NCBI RefSeq assembly: GCF_004799645.1
Contig: NZ_CP031305.1
Span: 1,736,001-1,800,000 of the forward strand
DNA length: 64,000 nt
Direction: 5' to 3'
From: Natronorubrum bangense
GTDB lineage: Archaea; Halobacteriota; Halobacteria; Halobacteriales; Natrialbaceae
Below the pieces are notes generated by a model that did not search any database, was not told the origin of the DNA, and was given only the letters and a program-made list of their open reading frames with translations. Each line of letters opens with the position of its first letter. Position 1 is the stretch's first letter. The position numbers and the translations under genes were made by a program. Below are positions 60,205 through 64,000 of the stretch, one piece after another.

Positions 60205-60867
60205 TTACTCCGCAGCGCAGATGTCGACGAAGTTCCGCAGGATCTGCAGTCCTGTCTCGCCGCTTTTTTCCGGGTGGAACTGTGTCCCGAAGACGGTCCC
60301 ATCGTCGTTGGCGATGATCGAGGGGAACTCGAGTTCGTAGTCGGTCGTCGAAACCGTCGCGCCCTCGTCGTCGGGAACGGCGTAGTAGGAGTGGACGAAG
60401 TAGGCGTACTGTCCGTCGACGCCCTCGACCAGCGGGTGATCACGTTCGACGTTGAGTTCGTTCCAGCCCATGTGTGGGACCTTCTGGCCTTCATCGAATC
60501 GGACGTTAGTGCCCGGAATCAGATCGAGCCCCTGGACGGCTGAGTCGCCGTCGGTTTCTCCTTCCTCGCTCGTCGTCAACAGCATCTGCATGCCGAGACA
60601 GATCCCGAACAGGGGGGTGCCGTCGGCTGCGACCTCGAGGAGGTCCTCTCGAAGCGGATCGGCGTTCTCGACACCCTCGCGGAACGCGCCGACGCCCGGT
60701 AAGACAACACCATCGGCGTCGGCGAACGCGTTCGGATCGTCGGTGATTTCGACGTCTGCACCCGCGCGTTCTAAGCCACGGGTGACACTGCGTAGGTTCC
60801 CCAGCCCGTAGTCGACGACGACGACGGACGCAACCGACTGCTCCTGTGAAGACGAAGCGCTGCTCAT
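60205..60867 (-). CDS. hisH: Imidazole glycerol phosphate synthase, glutaminase subunit
   Basis: Supplies ammonia from glutamine to HisF for histidine and purine by-product synthesis. The 220-residue class I amidotransferase has its nucleophile Cys90 in FGICLGMQ, with the His-Glu pair in GTQFHPEKS. VVVVDYGLGNLRSVTRGLER and VVLPGVGAFREG are HisH marks. The Ser-rich start (MSSASSSQEQSVAS) is a haloarchaeal extension. It stands alone here without hisF. It is transcribed away from the upstream UDG gene's region and towards the origin. Confidence 0.95.
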   Translation of the reverse strand: MSSASSSQEQSVASVVVVDYGLGNLRSVTRGLERAGADVEITDDPNAFADADGVVLPGVGAFREGVENADPLREDLLEVAADGTPLFGICLGMQMLLTTSEEGETDGDSAVQGLDLIPGTNVRFDEGQKVPHMGWNELNVERDHPLVEGVDGQYAYFVHSYYAVPDDEGATVSTTDYELEFPSIIANDDGTVFGTQFHPEKSGETGLQILRNFVDICAAE

Positions 60868-61035
60868 ACGCCTACTCGTGGTGGCGTATTGAAGTCAATT
60901 ACCCTTCGTGCAACCGGAAGTGAGTAGACGACGACAGTCGTGCAGTAGGTGGTGGAGACGACGACACGCGAGACCGCGACGCTCGAACGATGGCTTCAGC
61001 GAACGGCGGTAGCCCCTATCGAGCGACGAACGGAG

Positions 61036-61632
61036 CTAGAATCCGTCGAGCCGTGTTTGTCCACTGTCACTATCGCCCACGTCTGCGAGTTCTGCTGCCC
61101 GCTCGAGGGCGTTTGCGAACGTCTCTTCCTGACTGCGGTCGTACAGCGTCGCTGCTGGGTGGACACAGAGTAAGACACGTCGTGGCGTCCCCTCGATACG
61201 AACTTCCTCGAGCGAACCCGCCTCGTTCGTGATCGCCACGGAGCGCTCGAGCAGGTGCTCGCTGGGCACTTTTCCCAGCGTGACGATCACGTCCGGATCG
61301 AGCAGGTCGATTTCGTGCTCGAGGTAGCCACGGCAGTTCTCGAGTTCGTCGGTCGTCGGATCACGATTTTCCGGCGGTCGACAGCGTACGCAGTTCGTAA
61401 TCCTGACGTCCGCACGCGCGAGGCCGACGTTCCGAAGGCCGTCGTCGAGGACGGTGCCGCTGCGACCGACGAACGGTTCGCCCTTTTTGTCTTCCTGTGC
61501 ACCTGGCCCTTCGCCGATAAACAGCACGTCGGCGTCCACGGGCCCGGTTCCATTGACGATCCGGCTCCGTGAATCGACGAGCGCCGGACACCGCGTACAC
61601 TCGCCGACACAGAGTCCATCCATCTCTTCCAT
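61036..61632 (-). CDS. Uracil-DNA glycosylase, family 4
   Basis: Removes uracil from DNA after cytosine deamination. The 198-residue protein carries Fe-S ligand cysteines (GLCVGECTRCPAL and TNCVRCRPPENRDPT-type spacing). The family 4 active-site motif is GEGPGAQEDKKGEPFVGRSG and the uracil-binding loop is HPAATLYDR. The C-terminal LADVGDSDSG tail is acidic. It begins MEEMDGLCVGEC. It lies 56 bases downstream of the DUF99 gene on the same strand, so a repair-related operon is possible. Confidence 0.93.
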   Translation of the reverse strand: MEEMDGLCVGECTRCPALVDSRSRIVNGTGPVDADVLFIGEGPGAQEDKKGEPFVGRSGTVLDDGLRNVGLARADVRITNCVRCRPPENRDPTTDELENCRGYLEHEIDLLDPDVIVTLGKVPSEHLLERSVAITNEAGSLEEVRIEGTPRRVLLCVHPAATLYDRSQEETFANALERAAELADVGDSDSGQTRLDGF

Positions 61633-61688
61633 ACTGGTGGCACAGACGGCCGCCTCCTACCTCTTTCGGGTCACAGTGCCGCCAGGAC

Positions 61689-62255
61689 TCACTCGAGCGA
61701 CCGAGCGTACGAATCACCAGCTCGAGCGGCCTGCCGAGCGACCCGAATCGGCTCCGGGCGGCCGCCTTCGGGTGTAAACGCGCGGACGACTGCGGCTGCC
61801 TCGTCGGCCTCACAGCCGACGTGTCTCACGTAGACCGTTTCGCCGTTGACTGACAGTGCTCGACGGTCGGGCAGCGAGCGATAGCGCTCGAGGCGGGCCT
61901 CGAGCGCAGAGCCAGAAAACGCCGCTCGAAGGCCGCTCTCGAGGCCGTCGCTTGCCTCGAACGTGACGGCAATCACTGGACGGTCGGCACGCTCGTGTAT
62001 CGTCGGAACATCGAGAAGGTTGTACCACGCGGGGGCGACGGCGCCGACCAGCACGTACTGGACGTCGGGACGTCCGAGATCGCCGACGAGCCCGGCGACG
62101 GCGTCGGTCGCGTCGGTGCCGCCAACGGTACACGCACGGTATACGAGCCCGTCGAGGACACGGTCGGCACGAACGACGGCACCGGCGAGCGTGCTCCGGT
62201 CGTCACTGCGACCGAACGACTCGGCGATTCCCAGCGCCCGCGCCCCGGGCTTCAT
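61689..62255 (-). CDS. DUF99-family protein (endonuclease V-like fold)
   Basis: This 188-residue archaeal protein has the conserved ARALGIAESFGRSD at the start, LAGAVVRADRVLDG, and VLVGAVAPAWYNLLDVPTIHE. The fold resembles endonuclease V, and family members have been named endonuclease dU. The acidic residues in the first motif and in PVIAVTFEASDG would be metal ligands. It starts four bases after the DUF5786 stop and is 56 bases from the UDG gene, suggesting co-transcription with uracil and deaminated-base repair. Confidence 0.88.
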   Translation of the reverse strand: MKPGARALGIAESFGRSDDRSTLAGAVVRADRVLDGLVYRACTVGGTDATDAVAGLVGDLGRPDVQYVLVGAVAPAWYNLLDVPTIHERADRPVIAVTFEASDGLESGLRAAFSGSALEARLERYRSLPDRRALSVNGETVYVRHVGCEADEAAAVVRAFTPEGGRPEPIRVARQAARAGDSYARSLE

Positions 62256-62259
62256 CTAC

Positions 62260-62433
62260 TCAACTCTCGTCTTTGATCTCTTGGAGCCGATCGAGCAACT
62301 CGTCGCTGGAAGCGCCGTTTTCGAACTCGATCTCTCCGTCGTGGCTGTTTTCGCTGGATTGTACCGCGTCGTCGTCGTCAAAATCTGCGTCGACTTCTTG
62401 CTGTTCGGATTCGTCGTAGCTCCCGAATCCCAT
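62260..62433 (-). CDS. DUF5786-family small acidic protein
   Basis: A 57-residue protein beginning MGFGSYDESEQQEVDADFDD and ending SSDELLDRLQEIKDES. Nearly a third of the residues are Asp or Glu. The N-terminal GFGSYDESEQQ and the C-terminal helix ELLDRLQEIKDE are the marks of the haloarchaeal DUF5786 family. The ATG at 62433 is the only fit. The stop lies just four bases upstream of the DUF99 start. Function is unknown; it may be a partner or regulator of neighbouring proteins. Confidence 0.85.
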   Translation of the reverse strand: MGFGSYDESEQQEVDADFDDDDAVQSSENSHDGEIEFENGASSDELLDRLQEIKDES

Positions 62434-62619
62434 ACAGTAGTATCTTCGTGCTTGGAGCTAAAAAATCTCGTGTGTCAACCAATACCACCTACCGCGTCGT
62501 TTCTCTTCTTTTCATCCGTGCGGGCCTGTGAACGCCCGTCTGGACACGAGCCCCGACAGGGCGACGGTACCAGACAGCGGGACGGCACCATTTTGAGTCC
62601 GGGCCTCGAGCCGTCGTGT

Positions 62620-63288
62620 ATGGACATCCATCACGTCACCGAACCTGCAGAGACGTTCACCTGTAACGCGTTTCTGGCAGTCGGCGAGGAGACGACACTG
62701 GTCGATGCTGGCGCGTGGGACGGCGTCGTCGACGAGATTCGAACCCATACCGACGAACTCGACGCCGTCGTTGTGACTCATCAACACGGCGATCACGTCG
62801 CCCAACTCGAGGCGGTCTGTGAGGCGTTCGATCCCGACGTCTACGCCTACGCTGAGCATCCGCTTCGAACACACACGATCGATGACGGCGACACGGTCAC
62901 GATCGGTGACGAGGCGTTCGACGTCGTTTACACGCCGGGTCATGCCGACGACCACGTCTCGTTTGTCTCCGAGACATCGCTGTTTTCGGGCGACGTCGTC
63001 GTCCACGACGATGGCGCGTTCGACTACGGAAGTTTCGGCCGTACTGACATGGCCGGCCAGTCCCGTGAGCGACTCATCGAGAGCATCGAGAATCTCCTCG
63101 AGCGACTGCCCGACGGCGGTCGCGCGAGCGACGCGAGTGCGGCCTCCGGAGACGAGCGAAGCGAGTCTGCCGGCGTCGAGCACATGTACGCGGGCCACGG
63201 CGGTGTCTTCCACGGCGACGTTCGGGATGTCGTTGAGACGGCACTCGGGCGGGCAGAAAAGCGAGAACCCAAATACCCGGACGAGTAG
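62620..63288 (+). CDS. Metallo-beta-lactamase-fold hydrolase
   Basis: A 222-residue MBL-fold protein. The metal motif is THQHGDHVAQ (HxHxDH), followed by TPGHADDHVSF (His), LFSGDVVVHDD (Asp) and a C-terminal HMYAGHGGVFHG (His). This order suits glyoxalase II-like or other thioester hydrolases. An acidic, Ser-rich insertion (about residues 172-192, RASDASAASGDERSESAG) lies before the last histidine. I chose the start at MDIHHVTEP since an upstream in-frame extension crosses the DUF99 region. The substrate is not known. Confidence 0.92.
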   Translation: MDIHHVTEPAETFTCNAFLAVGEETTLVDAGAWDGVVDEIRTHTDELDAVVVTHQHGDHVAQLEAVCEAFDPDVYAYAEHPLRTHTIDDGDTVTIGDEAFDVVYTPGHADDHVSFVSETSLFSGDVVVHDDGAFDYGSFGRTDMAGQSRERLIESIENLLERLPDGGRASDASAASGDERSESAGVEHMYAGHGGVFHGDVRDVVETALGRAEKREPKYPDE

Positions 63289-63357
63289 CGCGCGCCCACT
63301 TGTCGACGGCTGAGACAGACTGCTGTTAGCCTGTGTCGGTGTATCCGCGACCTGCCC

Positions 63358-63427
63358 GGGGTGTACCGGGAGTTCAGGACCGTAGACCGCTTCGTGGGGT
63401 GTACCGGGAACTCGAGACCGCGGACCG
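63358..63427 (+). repeat. Two direct copies of a 31-bp sequence, 39 bases apart
   Basis: GGGTGTACCGGGAGTTCAGG and its near-copy GGGTGTACCGGGAACTCGAG begin about 63358 and 63397; both continue ACCG..GACCG. They lie in the 299-base gap after the MBL gene (63289-63587), which otherwise holds no gene I can support. The repeat could be a binding site pair or a remnant of duplication. Confidence 0.5.
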
Positions 63428-63587
63428 TCTGGGCGGCTGTGCTCTCGATGTCAGCGAGCCGCTCAGCACGTCCGCCTCTCCGCGAGCGCTCGACGCTCGC
63501 CTCGCGGACGAACCGCCGGCCGAACGGCACACTCGCTATCCGGCTGTTTTGCTGTAGAAAGTCGAGAAAACGGACGCAGACAGTTGG

Positions 63588-63737
63588 TTACGTGGCTCGT
63601 GCTTCCTTCGCCTTTGGGCGAAGCTTCTTGTAGCCGCATTTCCGACAGCGGTTTGCGTCCTTGGAGTTACGAGCGTTACAGCGCATGCAGATCATTTTCT
63701 CGAGCGTCCGTTTCTCGGCTTCTTCGAAACTGGCCAT
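63588..63737 (-). CDS. rpl40e: Large-subunit ribosomal protein L40e
   Basis: A 49-residue zinc-ribbon ribosomal protein. The sequence [20 protein letters not shown] is followed by [20 protein letters not shown], so the two CxxC pairs form a single zinc site. The basic tail ([10 protein letters not shown]) contacts rRNA. Length and motif match archaeal L40e. The ATG at 63737 is the natural start. It lies 96 bases past the partial Tsr3-like gene on the same strand, a neighbour pair I expect to see repeatedly in haloarchaea. Confidence 0.95.
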   Translation of the reverse strand: MASFEEAEKRTLEKMICMRCNARNSKDANRCRKCGYKKLRPKAKEARAT

Positions 63738-63833
63738 GTCGCTCCGTTAGCCCGTGGTGCATATAATCGCTGTGGTCTTGGGACCGACCGGTAACGCAGA
63801 CGAAACTACAGGCAGTGGTCACTGCTGCCGTGC

Positions 63834-64000
63834 TCACTGCGTTTCGCCAGCGTCGTCAGCCCGCTTCTGTTCGTCTTCGGCAGCCAAGTAGTCGTCCTGG
63901 ACCGCGACGATCTCACTCGAGTCCACACACTCGCTGTAGCGTCGCAGCGGCTCTTCGTTGAGCGTCAGGAAGGTCTCGCCCCAGCGGAACGGCTCGAGGA
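63834..64000 (-). CDS. C-terminal part of a Tsr3/DUF367-like rRNA aminocarboxypropyltransferase
   Basis: Only the last 55 codons are in the window. They read [20 protein letters not shown], then [20 protein letters not shown] and an acidic tail ending GETQ. The F-R/K-W-G-x-x-F-L-x-L/V-N and Y-x-x-C...V-x-x-Q-x-x-Y pattern fits the C-terminus of archaeal DUF367 (Tsr3), which adds the acp group to a small-subunit rRNA uridine. The assignment rests on this short end only. It continues past the right edge. Confidence 0.7.
   Translation of the reverse strand, partial: LEPFRWGETFLTLNEEPLRRYSECVDSSEIVAVQDDYLAAEDEQKRADDAGETQ

Overview
The window is high-GC chromosomal DNA from a haloarchaeon, most like the Natrinema/Haloterrigena/Natronorubrum group. 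That placement is inferred from protein signatures and acidic protein composition, not from a database search. Diagnostic proteins include archaeal HMG-CoA reductase for isoprenoid lipids, GatD, an Orc1/Cdc6 initiator, archaeal Trm1, a SAMP1-type ubiquitin-like modifier, a HalOD1 output-domain protein, L40e, and small haloarchaea-only families (DUF5786, DUF5802, DUF5817, DUF7835). Genes are densely packed. Several start codons lie about 25-30 bases downstream of TATA-like elements, as expected for leaderless transcripts. I found no rRNA, tRNA, CRISPR array, provirus or intact insertion sequence.

Layout. 1-6.1 kb: the edge of a MacB-type ABC exporter, a YtcJ-like amidohydrolase, and hmgA. 6.1-14 kb: cupin, duplicated DoxX protein, an unusual Nramp-family transporter, an SDR dehydrogenase, a frameshifted membrane hydrolase gene, GNAT, a degenerate Nudix protein, and isocitrate dehydrogenase. 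14-23 kb: isoaspartyl peptidase, type II methionine aminopeptidase, HIT and VKOR proteins, the t6A37 methylthiotransferase, a coiled-coil membrane protein, and an AI-2E family permease. 23.4-28.3 kb: a nucleoside-salvage cluster (nucleoside phosphorylase, PfkB ribose-1-phosphate kinase candidate, DUF63 membrane protein, ribose-1,5-bisphosphate isomerase, divergent deoC). It matches the first half of the Rubisco-independent pentose bisphosphate route known in haloarchaea. 28.3-32.5 kb: a potassium-channel/TrkA-C locus followed by SAMP1. 33.5-46.3 kb: gatD, an ArsR-type regulator with a secreted protein, a Vms1-type peptidyl-tRNA hydrolase, a dgcN-dgcA pair for D-glutamate use, a Tat-exported protein of unknown role, a BBE-type flavoenzyme, and a paralogue of the coiled-coil membrane protein. 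46.5-58 kb: an HTTM protein, a regulator, a DMT exporter, tandem PRC-barrel paralogues, a BrkB-like protein, trm1, a SWIM protein, and a secreted protein with an internal duplication. 58-60.2 kb: orc1 next to a replication origin. 60.2-64 kb: hisH, family 4 uracil-DNA glycosylase, DUF99, DUF5786, an MBL-fold hydrolase, rpl40e, and the tail of a tsr3-like gene.

Most notable signals: (1) an origin-like region with eight direct and one inverted copy of a 20-bp element (ACCCC-N4-TKCCGCTGTAT), several exactly 32 bp apart, flanking an AT-rich stretch beside orc1; (2) the nucleoside-to-RuBP cluster; (3) an 84-bp near-perfect hairpin bounded by TATAGTA/TACTATA that resembles a non-coding mobile element; (4) an Nramp-family protein without the usual metal-binding motifs and a VKOR without loop cysteines; (5) paired paralogues of poorly described membrane and PRC-barrel families.
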